A model generated the notes under the pieces. The model saw only the letters and a list, made by a program, of their open reading frames with translations, was not told where the DNA came from and ran no database searches. The position numbers and the translations under genes are program-made. Below are positions 25,801-32,743 of a stretch of 64,000 nt of DNA, piece by piece. The first letter of the stretch is position 1. Each line of letters opens with the position of its first letter. Source of the DNA: Nannocystis exedens (GTDB taxonomy: Bacteria > Myxococcota_A > Polyangia > Nannocystales > Nannocystaceae); assembly GCF_002343915.1 (NCBI RefSeq), contig NZ_NETK01000001.1, forward strand, positions 1,550,001 to 1,614,000, given 5' to 3'.

Positions 25801-27456
25801 GACGAGTCGTTCCGCCGCTCGCTACACGAGCAGTCCTTCGCCGCCACCTACAACTCCAGCGAGAAGCCGCGGAAGGACACTGCCGAGGCGGCGGACGCCC
25901 CTGGGCGCATCTCGAGCGAGCAGCTTGAACCTGCGACGGATGTAGCTGGTGACGCCGGGGCGCCACGCACCAGCTCCTCGCCTGTTAGCGACCCCGCTCA
26001 CCTCCACGATGAGGCTCGCGGCGCCATCAAGGCGCTGGGCCTCCCGCGCAAGCAGCACTTCGACTATCTGCGCCAGGTCGACGAGGCGATCGCCAGCGGC
26101 AAGAGCTACCTGCCGATCGTCGAGCGGGCGCGCAAGGCCGCCGAGAAGCGCAAGGGGGCCGGAAGAGGCAGCAAGGCGCAGGGCCGTCACGCGGCACCGG
26201 CATCCTCGCGGCCTCGGCAGCAGCTCATCGACATCGCGCTCGACACCTTCAACGCCGACCCGCGCTGGCGCCTCGCCCAGCTCCGCGCCCGGCCGAACGG
26301 CTGGGTCCTCGTCGTCTACGCCGAGGGCCACGACCCCGACGACGCGGTGGCCGCGATCGACATCATCATGGAAAACGTCGACGACGTCCGCTGGCTCGAC
26401 GCCAGCGTCTCGCAGGCCGACCAGGACGTGATCCTGGAGCGCCTCGATCGCGCGCTGTGGGCCGCCTTCGAGGCCCGGCAGGAAGAGGAAGGCGCCGGCG
26501 AGGGCGAAAGGGACGCGGAGGACAAGGTCGAGATCCCGTCGCCGATCCAGGGCCTCATCGAGGTCATGGAGCGGCGGAGCCGCTCCCTCGGCGCCGACCT
26601 GGCGTCCAGCAAGAACCTCGCCCGCACCGACGGCTATCAAGAGATCGCCCGCGCTCTCCACGAGCTCGCAGACGCCCCGGGGATCAGCGGCGAGGAGCTC
26701 CAGAACTGGCTCGAGTCGGAGCAGTTGATGGACGCCGGCGAGGTCGTCGCCCGGTCGAGAATCGAGGCGGTGCCCGTCCAGCGGCTGATGCGTGACCTTT
26801 GGGACAGCATCCTCGACGCGCTGGACGTCGCCGAGATCGAGGAAGTCGACGGTGTGCTGCGCGTCCCCGAGGAAGCAATCCACGACATCGGCGGCCACGA
26901 CACGATCCTCGAGCGGGCCCAGGACGGCGACGGCTATTCGCTGCGACGGGTCCGAGTGCAGCACGAGGCCCCGGACGAGGACGGGACCGTAGCGATCGAG
27001 GACCCGACCGATCGACTCGCCGCTGGTGCGCTCATCCACCTGAATGGCCGCAGCGAGCGCATGCTGGCGGATCTGTACCGCAAGGTCCGGGACTTCCAGC
27101 ACAACCTCGTCCAGGCGCCGAAGACCCTCAAGGACGTCCGCGTCCTCCTGTACTGGACCGCGGTGATGCTCGACGCCCCCCTGTGCCAGGGCGAGGTCAA
27201 GGCTCGCGCGACGGCAGCGTTCTCGCAGGCGAAGGCGTACTACGACACCGGGCGGCGCCAGCTCATGGAGGGTCGAAGCGTCGACGCGGTGCGGCGCATG
27301 CACGAGGCGCTGCGGCGGATCAGTATCGCGGCAGCCGAGATCGCCAAGAGCTGCGGCGAGGGTCAGATCGAGATCGCCGTGACGCCGCCGCACCTGCCGG
27401 TGCGGCCCGAGGACAAGGCTGCGATCGAGGGCGGCGAAGTGGAGGTGAGACCATGA
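19867..27456 (+). CDS. Giant DNA adenine methyltransferase-SNF2 helicase fusion (DarB-like)
   Basis: The protein has 2529 residues from the ATG at 19867, which overlaps the previous stop. The N-terminal third holds an N6-adenine methyltransferase, with SAM motif I LEPSAGVGRLI near residue 325 and catalytic motif NPPYGERG near residue 405. A superfamily-2 helicase follows: Q/I region LKPHQIAGARRVLAQRGGLV with Walker A DVGVGKT near residue 991, Walker B-like VVDEAAAFKNL near 1178, motif III LLTATPAKNSPLEF near 1234 and motif VI QRNGRAVRQGN near 1550. The C-terminal 900 residues are helical and acidic. This layout matches DarB of phage P1 and related plasmid and ICE proteins linked to protecting incoming DNA from restriction. 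Its presence suggests the element transfers DNA between cells. Confidence 0.88.
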   Translation: MTPAEVLNKLLPRWRADLPPSYSPEYIDGFIRRNRPALEAVVDRAMMLRRIKRGHPPKTVDEWAAYTRLVARERARDQEPDAAVVKRVMKRMDKMLARDNSAAGQEAAGALGLDYAELRADAILLRQAGWDAVPLLLRRPSLAILSAGSVAVALDAQGGLHFYPGHEDSGARIRADVADAQARVKQLRDGIADAARFERYAKALWARARAAGTSTAPPPEIETPADLRDKSWRTEANLRAMRLVLSKEPGELTTEDLQALAQYSGWGGLSIEGVKKMLPPELVPESFGLIHEYYTPSAITEAIAETLCPLLPELAGNDGIVRALEPSAGVGRLIRAFSPRRCLALEAGGQIKKIAWTAVEFSKVSSTLLRALRPDVDLYPMPFERWVRDEGPRYQGTFGLIVSNPPYGERGAMAREDTDDFYKEKRAFAYFMRRALDLLVPGGVGVFLIPAGFLSGNLNRGLREKLLRRHHLLGAFRLPSHDRKDRETVPGASVVMDVVFWRSRGGELTEVDEADDFILDGDYFKHHPDHILGTEDGAFAGDDEAGMARSWRYKVSGDFKGLPPLTPRPICTACVLTSIVPREDVGTFQTVAREDDGIPDDIDEELRPALELGRRVGRYLAAVGADEADKAAQLWPELHTTLRDFAASFGNPWRSKPLRELAEGRRKLAAAQQILNAFEKTGGIVGALREAPVVAPKFSGQPDDVVAQAEALFRQQRALTVAQLMGFHQRQGGTLTTEAALEALFTAEWNLDGDAWDQLFPSDAYLTGNDLWERHDRAVARAQRGDEQAKVQVRRLLDAIKPAVFDDLTDISPQHGYVPLDLVASWISATLNSRYGAVELERKDGFVQIRGHDYTDAESPPISPETLAFLGYYNHDPELFRPPQEKRDRDAGPSSREERAAKKQSLAERRMALAKKWDESFKAWVAADDGRREQLVHAYNRVARGRVVPTFSPEPLDIVRWGSNAPKLKPHQIAGARRVLAQRGGLVAFDVGVGKTYTALAIIARARQEGWVRRPVILVPASLVWKWHDDILCTLPDYRVVVIGSKRKRISRGPRKGLLTSDTDTPQERAQKWIALQTGQADVAVLSYDALARTKMSEDAVMTYIEQVEAVSRSIALRKRALEEKTKNAKQRDKLSERERALLEHGVRAWVEEILALPSDWEYDPGVAWDELGIDMLVVDEAAAFKNLYKPQAREDGVPKFMGGGGEGSDRAWQLDFRAAAVRRQTGGAGIVLLTATPAKNSPLEFYNLIQFIDPTAFTKAGIHDPEQFIDRFLKIEYREVLDAAFEVTKKSAVTGFKNLDDLRTIIFTYGEFRTAAEVGLKLPRPLVETITIQMDEVQEAKYARYVAQIEQILENPNPESGESYAILGLLARLSLIALHAALEDGYNYKTALEGGTVQKRVYQDGEPVEVTVRLGRPVYESPKLTECAKRVAASPHCGHIIFCEPTAVHQWMREVLVKHGVPRERIAILNAEETGPADRVRIAREFNGLSSEPPVPGTCARPSDSAIAPKYDVVIANSVAYEGVDLQVRTCTIHHLDLPWTPADLEQRNGRAVRQGNTLGTVQIFYYFADGSTDGYRFSLIDGKAGWLGELIKSQIRDTNNPAAQQELTPEDILLMISRNKEKTRALLEEKRKRQAEEARARIAKEAARLLRQAAGRFRDARTTHDAERAARLRDEGEQRLADLEQVSPDAWPWAPWMYAVRDFDMLIPENGGAPIYEGLRLSRPRAGAPDQLDFYEFGQIVSTDEGERIGLRLAGSPGWQLIAYTGTLNGTPIAPGELPRDGGPLWPDDDDARTGAAIEKKIEEVFRYGRFENLRWRGASDAWLEKWWPRFEAAIAEGLAKSYHEEKVPVVDAEGQAIASGAELRDATILPPTRAGWQRFLDLAPSSGESFTSLKDIGLAWWGRKVPQDLLSKERNILRQLIVPRLLDDPAYRNARENSDEQNARIEHDQALARVMLALFEEDPEKHGELYRRYSDDESFRRSLHEQSFAATYNSSEKPRKDTAEAADAPGRISSEQLEPATDVAGDAGAPRTSSSPVSDPAHLHDEARGAIKALGLPRKQHFDYLRQVDEAIASGKSYLPIVERARKAAEKRKGAGRGSKAQGRHAAPASSRPRQQLIDIALDTFNADPRWRLAQLRARPNGWVLVVYAEGHDPDDAVAAIDIIMENVDDVRWLDASVSQADQDVILERLDRALWAAFEARQEEEGAGEGERDAEDKVEIPSPIQGLIEVMERRSRSLGADLASSKNLARTDGYQEIARALHELADAPGISGEELQNWLESEQLMDAGEVVARSRIEAVPVQRLMRDLWDSILDALDVAEIEEVDGVLRVPEEAIHDIGGHDTILERAQDGDGYSLRRVRVQHEAPDEDGTVAIEDPTDRLAAGALIHLNGRSERMLADLYRKVRDFQHNLVQAPKTLKDVRVLLYWTAVMLDAPLCQGEVKARATAAFSQAKAYYDTGRRQLMEGRSVDAVRRMHEALRRISIAAAEIAKSCGEGQIEIAVTPPHLPVRPEDKAAIEGGEVEVRP

Positions 27457-27647
27457 CCGAGCAACAGTTCATGCAGCGGACGCAGGAGCGCCTCGAGCAA
27501 CTCCGCGACGAGCAACGGCTGCTCCACGAGCGGCTGGCGACGGATCTCCGGCAGCTTCAGGCCCTGCGGATGAACCTCAACATTCTCGCGGGTACCCTCG
27601 CGCTCGGCCTCGGCCTGAGCGTCGGTTACCAGCTCGGGAGGCGGTGA
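27453..27647 (+). CDS. Small coiled-coil, tail-anchored protein
   Basis: This 64-residue protein starts at an ATG overlapping the giant's stop, with GGAGGTGAG upstream. Residues 5-40 are a charged amphipathic helix (RTQERLEQLRDEQRLLHERL). Residues 43-61 form one transmembrane helix ending QLGRR. The topology is like holin-accessory or small virion membrane proteins, but no family was recognised. Confidence 0.65.
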   Translation: MTEQQFMQRTQERLEQLRDEQRLLHERLATDLRQLQALRMNLNILAGTLALGLGLSVGYQLGRR

Positions 27648-27648
27648 C

Positions 27649-27855
27649 ATGGCCGACGCGCTCACCAAGTCGCAGTCCGAGATCGACCGCGTGCTGTTCG
27701 ATGCCACCGAACAGCAGCGGACATTCGACACCAACTACGGCGACGCGATGTATACCCTCCGTCGCAAGATCGTCCACGAGGTCACGGTCGCCACGACGGC
27801 CGGCCTCGTGCTCGGGGGTCTCGTCGGCGCGATCGCCGGCATGAGGAGGCGCTGA
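27649..27855 (+). CDS. Small tail-anchored protein
   Basis: The protein has 68 residues, one base after the previous stop. A soluble helical N-terminus (QSEIDRVLFDATEQQRTFDT) is followed by a Gly-rich transmembrane helix at about 46-64 (TAGLVLGGLVGAIAG) and the end MRRR. It shares topology with its upstream neighbour, and the pair could form a two-component membrane pore. That is inference from size and order only. Confidence 0.65.
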   Translation: MADALTKSQSEIDRVLFDATEQQRTFDTNYGDAMYTLRRKIVHEVTVATTAGLVLGGLVGAIAGMRRR

Positions 27856-27857
27856 CC

Positions 27858-28745
27858 ATGGCTCGTTCACCCGATTGGGAGAAGTTGGCGATGGCTCAGG
27901 GCGACCCGAAGCCCGCGTGGCCGCTGCCGACCGTGACGCCGAAGTTCGCCACATGGAGCGTCGGCGGCGGTCGGCCCTTCGGCTGCGCGGCCGGCAAGTG
28001 CGAGCGGTGGCACGCGGGCATCGACCTCACCGGCGCGCCGGACGGCGCCCTGGTCATCGCGCCCGAGGACGCGCTCGTCGTCGGCATCGACCGCGGCTGG
28101 AGCGAGGGCTCCAAGGCGGCCTTCCTGCGCACCAAGTCGGGCCTGTTCCTGGTGCTCGGCGGCTTCAAGGCCGGCTCGCACAAGGAGTATGGGATTGTCC
28201 ACGGCCAGGAGGTACGCAAGGGCGACAAGCTCGGCCGTGTGCTCGGCTCCTACGGGATGATCCACCTCGAGACCTACGAGGCTGCCTCGCGCACCGCCAA
28301 TTCCGTCTGGTGGGAGAGCGAGCCGCCGCCGGATGGCCTGCTGAACCCGACGAACTACGTCGAGCGCATGGTCGGCGACAAGGTGTCACTGCTCCAGACG
28401 CGGCAGCGACACGAGGCGCTGAAAGTCCTCGGTTACTACAACGGGGACGTCGCCGCTGCGTGGAGCTCCGCCTCCACGGAGGCGCTGCGCGCCGCGCAGA
28501 CGGCCCTCGGCATCGGTGTCGACGGCAAGTGGGGCCCCGAAACCGAGGATGCGATTCAGCGGGCGCTCGCGCAGGAGCACGGCTGCACCACCGACGAGTG
28601 CAGCCCAACGAGCTCCGGGCTCTCGGTCGGCCCGACCACGGGCCCGCTTGCGACGATCAGCCGGCTCAACTGGTGGCTCGTCGGCGGCGTGACGGCGGCC
28701 GGCGTGGCCCTCGGGATGATGCTCGTCGTGCGAGCTCGGGATTAG
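27858..28745 (+). CDS. M23-like peptidase domain plus peptidoglycan-binding domain, tail-anchored
   Basis: The protein has 295 residues. Residues 25-165 match a LytM/M23 fold: RWHAGIDLTGAPDG gives zinc ligands His52 and Asp56, and YGMIHLETYE gives the third ligand His136. The catalytic His that normally lies two residues before it (HxH) is Met134, so endopeptidase activity is doubtful or uses another residue. Residues about 175-240 are a PG_binding_1 repeat (LGIGVDGKWGPETEDAIQRA). A transmembrane helix at 271-291 ends the chain. With the transglycosylase at 14379 this gives the island two peptidoglycan-targeting, membrane-bound proteins. Confidence 0.8.
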   Translation: MARSPDWEKLAMAQGDPKPAWPLPTVTPKFATWSVGGGRPFGCAAGKCERWHAGIDLTGAPDGALVIAPEDALVVGIDRGWSEGSKAAFLRTKSGLFLVLGGFKAGSHKEYGIVHGQEVRKGDKLGRVLGSYGMIHLETYEAASRTANSVWWESEPPPDGLLNPTNYVERMVGDKVSLLQTRQRHEALKVLGYYNGDVAAAWSSASTEALRAAQTALGIGVDGKWGPETEDAIQRALAQEHGCTTDECSPTSSGLSVGPTTGPLATISRLNWWLVGGVTAAGVALGMMLVVRARD

Positions 28746-28776
28746 CGGGCGCGAGCCCGCGATGAGGGGAAGGAAC

Positions 28777-28854
28777 ATGGACAAAGAGACATGGAATGCA
28801 GCATCAACGTTGCTCGACGCCGCCCTGAACGACCTGGCGATGCCTGCGCACTGA
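28777..28854 (+). CDS. 25-residue peptide with strong ribosome-binding site
   Basis: The sequence encodes MDKETWNAASTLLDAALNDL and ends AMPAH. GAGGGGAAGGAAC directly precedes the ATG, one of the best ribosome sites of the island, and the protease gene follows 10 bp later. The peptide is a single amphipathic helix. It may be a leader, a small structural peptide, or only a coupling device for the protease gene. Confidence 0.45.
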   Translation: MDKETWNAASTLLDAALNDLAMPAH

Positions 28855-28864
28855 GGAGATTGCC

Positions 28865-29536
28865 ATGAACCGCGCGCTCCTCGTCACCGCTCTCGCCGCC
28901 GGCTCGGCGCTGGTCGGGGCCGGCTACCTCCTGCGCAGTCGACCCTCCGCGCGAGGGTTGCCGTCGAGCATCATCCCGATCATCACGCCGGTGATCGACA
29001 TCGGCGTGGCCGAGGACGTGCTCGAGGTGATGGGCCAGCTCCCCGGCGACGAGGTCACGCTGGTCCTGCACACCGCCGGCGGGTGCGCGACTTCATGCGT
29101 GATGATCGCCAACGCCCTGCGGGAGTTCGAGCGGTCGACCGCGATCGTCCCCTACATGGCCCTCTCGGGCGGCACGCTGATCGCCCTCAACGCCCGGCAG
29201 CTGCAGATGGGCCGCGACGCGTCGCTCTCGGCGGTCGATCCGATCGTCCGTGGGCAGCGTGCAAGGCACGTGCCGGAGGCTCCCTCGCGGAGCAAGGCTC
29301 GCGCGCGGGAGTACGAGCTCGCCATCGGCCGCTATCTCCACGACACGCTCGTGGAGCGCATGCCCGAAGCCAGCGAAGTGGAGCTCGGACGGGCGTTCGA
29401 TGTGTTCATGGGGGAGGACACGCCGCACGAGTGGCCCATTCGCCGGCCCTCGGTCGCGGCGCTCGGCCTCGAGGTCACGCCGGCGGCCCGCTCCTGGGCC
29501 GAGATGGTCGATACCTACCGGAGGAGGTGGTGGTGA
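28865..29536 (+). CDS. Membrane-anchored SDH/Clp-fold serine protease-like protein
   Basis: The protein has 223 residues, with GAGGAG before the ATG. A signal anchor spans residues 4-22. The rest fits the serine dehydrogenase proteinase (SDH) branch of the Clp/crotonase fold: VTLVLHTAGGCATSCVMIAN with the oxyanion Gly-Gly at 72-73, then YMALSGGTLIALNA with candidate nucleophile Ser101, then SLSAVDPIVRG, the usual Asp-Pro motif after the active site. SppA and SDH relatives degrade membrane or signal peptides. Here it could process the many single-pass proteins of the island, which is inference. Confidence 0.78.
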   Translation: MNRALLVTALAAGSALVGAGYLLRSRPSARGLPSSIIPIITPVIDIGVAEDVLEVMGQLPGDEVTLVLHTAGGCATSCVMIANALREFERSTAIVPYMALSGGTLIALNARQLQMGRDASLSAVDPIVRGQRARHVPEAPSRSKARAREYELAIGRYLHDTLVERMPEASEVELGRAFDVFMGEDTPHEWPIRRPSVAALGLEVTPAARSWAEMVDTYRRRWW

Positions 29537-29757
29537 TGTCGAACACGATTGAGCAGTCCGTGGCGACCGTGTCGTTTGGCCCGGCGGCGAGTGAAGATCC
29601 GCCGCGGGTGGAAGTGATCGAAGGCGCTCTCTGCACGATCTCTGAAGTGCGCCGCGCCGTCGCGGCCGGCGCTCTGATGTCCGGCCTCGTCTGCACCGTG
29701 GTGGGCGTGGGCATCGGCTTCTACCTGGGCCTGCGCGACGGGAGGGATGGGCGATGA
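29536..29757 (+). CDS. Small tail-anchored protein
   Basis: The protein has 73 residues; GAGGAGGTGGTGG precedes the ATG, which overlaps the protease stop. The soluble N-terminus (PPRVEVIEGALCTISEVRRA) is followed by a transmembrane helix at about 44-64 (SGLVCTVVGVGIGFYLGL) and the basic end RDGRDGR. No family was recognised. Confidence 0.62.
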   Translation: MSNTIEQSVATVSFGPAASEDPPRVEVIEGALCTISEVRRAVAAGALMSGLVCTVVGVGIGFYLGLRDGRDGR

Positions 29758-30047
29758 AGTTCTCGATGCTCGACCTGTTGACCGGGCGCCGGCACCAGCT
29801 CGGCGCGCTGGTGCTGATGCGCGGCGAGACATTCATCGAGACCATCGACGATGGCGGCATGGCGGTGCTGGTCGTGCTGCGCGGCACGGCCTCGGTATCC
29901 CGCCAGCGCGCCGGAGCTCAGGTCGGCCTGCACCTGACGCCGCGCCGCGGCGAACCGGTGTGGTTGACGAGCCCAGGCACCTATTGCGTGGTCGCCAAAG
30001 ATCACGTCGTCGGCCTGCGGATGCTGCGGACGGGGGACGGGCTGTGA
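29754..30047 (+). CDS. Small beta-barrel-like soluble protein
   Basis: The protein has 97 residues, with GGAGGG upstream and an ATGA overlap with the previous gene. It alternates strands (LGALVLMRGETFIETIDDGG; MAVLVVLRGTASVSRQ; GTYCVVAKDHVVGLRML) in a way that suggests a small barrel or cupin-like fold. It has no membrane segment and no recognisable family. Confidence 0.6.
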   Translation: MKFSMLDLLTGRRHQLGALVLMRGETFIETIDDGGMAVLVVLRGTASVSRQRAGAQVGLHLTPRRGEPVWLTSPGTYCVVAKDHVVGLRMLRTGDGL

Positions 30048-30640
30048 GCGACGCGGAGGAGATCGAGATGGAGGCCGCGCCGGAGACGGCGAGCTACCGC
30101 CACCGCCACCGGATGGCCTGGCAGTCGATTCGCTCACGGTACGCGGAGGCGCACGCCGCTGCGAAGTCGCGCGGGCTCGGGGACGAGCCGGCGAGCAAGG
30201 CCGCGGCACTCTCTGCCCGCGGAGACATCCGGGCGCTGATGTCGGAGCTGCTGACGCGCGCGCCGGTGCCGGCGATCGTGGAGTTTCTGACGGTCGGCCG
30301 CGAGTGGGGCGAGGCCGGCGAGCGCTTGCTCGAGCAGCGAGACGCGGTCCTGGGGCTCGTCGAGAGCGCCTATCCGCAACCTACCTGGACGGCGCTTGAG
30401 CCCCTCGACCGTGAGGCGATCGAGGACGACGCGCGCTGGTTCGCATGGACGACGGCCTGGACGGAGGCGCTCGGCGCCGCGAGTCCGGCCGCCCAGGCGG
30501 CCCTCGGGGGCGACACCGCGAGCCTGCAGAGTTCCGAGATGAGAATTCCAACTTCGCCGCGCCGCTGGGCCCCATGGCTCACCAGCGCGGCGGTGATCGT
30601 GGTCGCCACCACGGGAATCGCTATAGCGACGAGGGAGTGA
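30044..30640 (+). CDS. Helical tail-anchored protein
   Basis: The protein has 198 residues from a GTG overlapping the upstream stop (GTGA). It is mostly helical and Ala/Arg/Glu-rich (HRHRMAWQSIRSRYAEAHAA; GEAGERLLEQRDAVLGLVES). The C-terminal transmembrane helix lies near residues 176-195 (LTSAAVIVVATTGIAIA), followed by TRE. Function unknown. Confidence 0.62.
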   Translation: MSDAEEIEMEAAPETASYRHRHRMAWQSIRSRYAEAHAAAKSRGLGDEPASKAAALSARGDIRALMSELLTRAPVPAIVEFLTVGREWGEAGERLLEQRDAVLGLVESAYPQPTWTALEPLDREAIEDDARWFAWTTAWTEALGAASPAAQAALGGDTASLQSSEMRIPTSPRRWAPWLTSAAVIVVATTGIAIATRE

Positions 30641-30715
30641 GAGCGGCTCGGCGCGGGCTCGCGGGATTACGGCCACCTGCGCGCACGAACACCGGGCACG
30701 GGAAGGAGGACAGGT

Positions 30716-31858
30716 ATGAAAATTTTCGACGGTGTCCCAATCAAGCAACCACCGAGCCCGTTCATGCAGAACGCGCTCTCCATCGCGATGCTGCTCGGCA
30801 AGAGCTTCGTCGAGGCCGACAGGTGCCGACAGGCGAGGCTGGCGAACGCGGGCAAGCGTCCGACGACGCTCGACGACGTGATGGAGAAGTCGGGGCTCAA
30901 GATCCCAGGGCTTCAGGAGGTGCTCGAGCAACTCATGGGCAGCACTGAGGAGGCCAAGAAGGTCGCCTCGATGATCGCCGAGAACCCCGATCCGATGATC
31001 TTGCTGCAAAAGTTCGCGCAGCAGTTCGGCTGCGGGATGCCGACGAGCGCGGGGCCGGTGGTCACGCCGCCCCCGAATCCGCACGCAGCGGTGCCCCCGC
31101 CGTCGCAGCAATCGGGACCGATCAACACGTGGCCGATCCCGCCTTCGCCGACGATGGAGCCGCCGTCACCGCCGGGAGCAACGCCTACATGGCCAACCCC
31201 GCCGGCGTCGATGACCGCGCCCGGGTTGCTGAAGGTCCGGCCTGAGTTCACCCGCGAGGCCCTCGACGCGGCGCGAGCTGCTGGCAAGCCGCCGACGCCC
31301 TGGTCCAACGCCGCTGCTGCCGCTCCGGCCACGCCGCCCACGGAGAACGTGGCGGAGCCGCGGCCCTCGCTGGTCGCCTTGGTCGAGCAACGGCTCGGCG
31401 CGCTCCAGCGTCGCGTGGCGGCCCACGATGCCGACCTCGACCTCCGTCTGAAGCATGCCGAGGCCGAGCTGGCCAAGCTGCGCCAGGAGCTCCACGAACT
31501 TCGCGCCGGCAAGAGCGCGCCCGTCCCAGTCGCGGCGCCGTCGCAAGGGCAGAGGTCCGCCCCCGAGGAGCAGACGGGCGAGGTCGCCGCCGAGTCGCCC
31601 TCTGCCGGCACCGAGGCGGCACCCGAGAGCACGCTCGAGGCTGTCGCCGAGCCGGATGTCGCCTTACCGCTGCCCCTCGCGGCGACGGAGCAAGAGTTGG
31701 CGCGCGCCATTGAGCTGATCGGCGAGTTCACCGAGGTGGTCGACCAGCACCACATGCAGAGCCTCGTCCGCGTCGTCGCCCTCGAGCAGGAGGTCAGCGC
31801 GATGCGGGCGCTCGTCGAACGCGAGCGCCAGGCCGCCGGAGCCTCGGCCGATGGCTGA
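30716..31858 (+). CDS. Pro-rich coiled-coil protein
   Basis: The protein has 380 residues; GGAAGGAGGAC precedes the ATG. It has an N-terminal helical domain to about residue 105, a Pro-rich segment from about 110 to 165 (VVTPPPNPHAAVPPPSQQSG), a coiled coil near 215-260 (RLGALQRRVAAHDADLDLRL), an acidic Pro/Ala linker and a second coiled coil at the end. It has no membrane segment. The layout resembles scaffold or tether proteins. A 75-bp gap precedes it, the longest within this part of the island. Confidence 0.6.
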   Translation: MKIFDGVPIKQPPSPFMQNALSIAMLLGKSFVEADRCRQARLANAGKRPTTLDDVMEKSGLKIPGLQEVLEQLMGSTEEAKKVASMIAENPDPMILLQKFAQQFGCGMPTSAGPVVTPPPNPHAAVPPPSQQSGPINTWPIPPSPTMEPPSPPGATPTWPTPPASMTAPGLLKVRPEFTREALDAARAAGKPPTPWSNAAAAAPATPPTENVAEPRPSLVALVEQRLGALQRRVAAHDADLDLRLKHAEAELAKLRQELHELRAGKSAPVPVAAPSQGQRSAPEEQTGEVAAESPSAGTEAAPESTLEAVAEPDVALPLPLAATEQELARAIELIGEFTEVVDQHHMQSLVRVVALEQEVSAMRALVERERQAAGASADG

Positions 31859-32690
31859 CAACAAGGACATCGCCGTTCTGGCGAAGAAGGTCTACGAGTT
31901 GTCGACGCTCGCGCTCGATGAGCTCGAGGACCGCAAGTGGGAGGCGCTCCTGATCGTCAACGCGGCGATCAGCTCCGCCACTGCTGACGGCGTGGCACGG
32001 ACGCACGCCGACAAGGAGGCCCGCTGGGGCGCCCAGATCCAGGAGGAGGGGATCCTGTCGCGCCTGCACCCGAAGTGGCTGCTGCGCACCGACGATGGCA
32101 AGCCCCCTGTTATCCAGCACGCCCTCGAGAGCGCGCTGGACAACCCGCACCGCGACCTTCGCACACGCCTCCAGGCGCTCCAGTTCATCGCGCCCGCCGA
32201 ACGTGAGCCGTTGACCGATCTCGCGCGGGCCCTCGCCACGGACGCCTATGCGGGCGCCCGAGGCGACGCCCGCGACCTTTTCATCACGAGGATGCGCGGC
32301 CTGTCGAAGGAGTGGTTCAAAGACCCGTGGCTGACGGTCTTGCCGCACGACGGCAAGCCGCCGCCGGTCTCGATCCTGATCGAGAACCAGGGCCCGACGC
32401 ACGACGGCGGACTGCACGACGACCCATCGGACGACACGACCTGGGAGACGGTCAAGTTCGGCTGGGCCGACGCGATCCGCACCTGGGACGTCGACTTCCT
32501 GCGCGACAACCCCTTGAGTCAGCTGTACCTGTCCGTGGAGACAGCCGCCTCGACTGCAGGACAAGTAGCGGCGGGCGCGAATGACGCCGCAAAAGGCATC
32601 GCCTCGCTCCTCGGGTGGACCCCTTACGTGCTCGCGGCGATCGCGGTCCTCGGCCTGACGACCGCCGCGCTCGTCGGAGCGCGGCGATGA
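31851..32690 (+). CDS. Tail-anchored protein of unknown function
   Basis: The protein has 279 residues and overlaps the previous gene by 8 bp. It has a helical N-terminal domain (KDIAVLAKKVYELSTLALDE), a Pro/Asp-rich middle (PTHDGGLHDDPSDDTTWE), an Ala-rich helix and a C-terminal transmembrane helix at about 258-276 (YVLAAIAVLGLTTAALV) ending GARR. No family was recognised. Confidence 0.62.
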   Translation: MADNKDIAVLAKKVYELSTLALDELEDRKWEALLIVNAAISSATADGVARTHADKEARWGAQIQEEGILSRLHPKWLLRTDDGKPPVIQHALESALDNPHRDLRTRLQALQFIAPAEREPLTDLARALATDAYAGARGDARDLFITRMRGLSKEWFKDPWLTVLPHDGKPPPVSILIENQGPTHDGGLHDDPSDDTTWETVKFGWADAIRTWDVDFLRDNPLSQLYLSVETAASTAGQVAAGANDAAKGIASLLGWTPYVLAAIAVLGLTTAALVGARR

Positions 32691-32743
32691 GGATGCAGAT
32701 GACCAAGTCTGACCACCCGAAGCGAACGCGGAGAGCAGCATGA
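32687..32743 (+). CDS. Possible 18-residue basic peptide bridging two genes
   Basis: Its ATG overlaps the stop of the upstream gene (ATGA at 32687-32690) and its TGA overlaps the ATG of the next small gene (32740-32743). The product, MRMQMTKSDHPKRTRRAA, is short and very basic. The double overlap suggests a translational relay rather than a functional peptide; evidence is only positional. Confidence 0.3.
   Translation: MRMQMTKSDHPKRTRRAA

Noticed and set aside
27453..27855. The two small tail-anchored proteins as a holin pair
   Set aside because: Only size and topology support it; each has a single helix and no holin family signature, so I left them unnamed.
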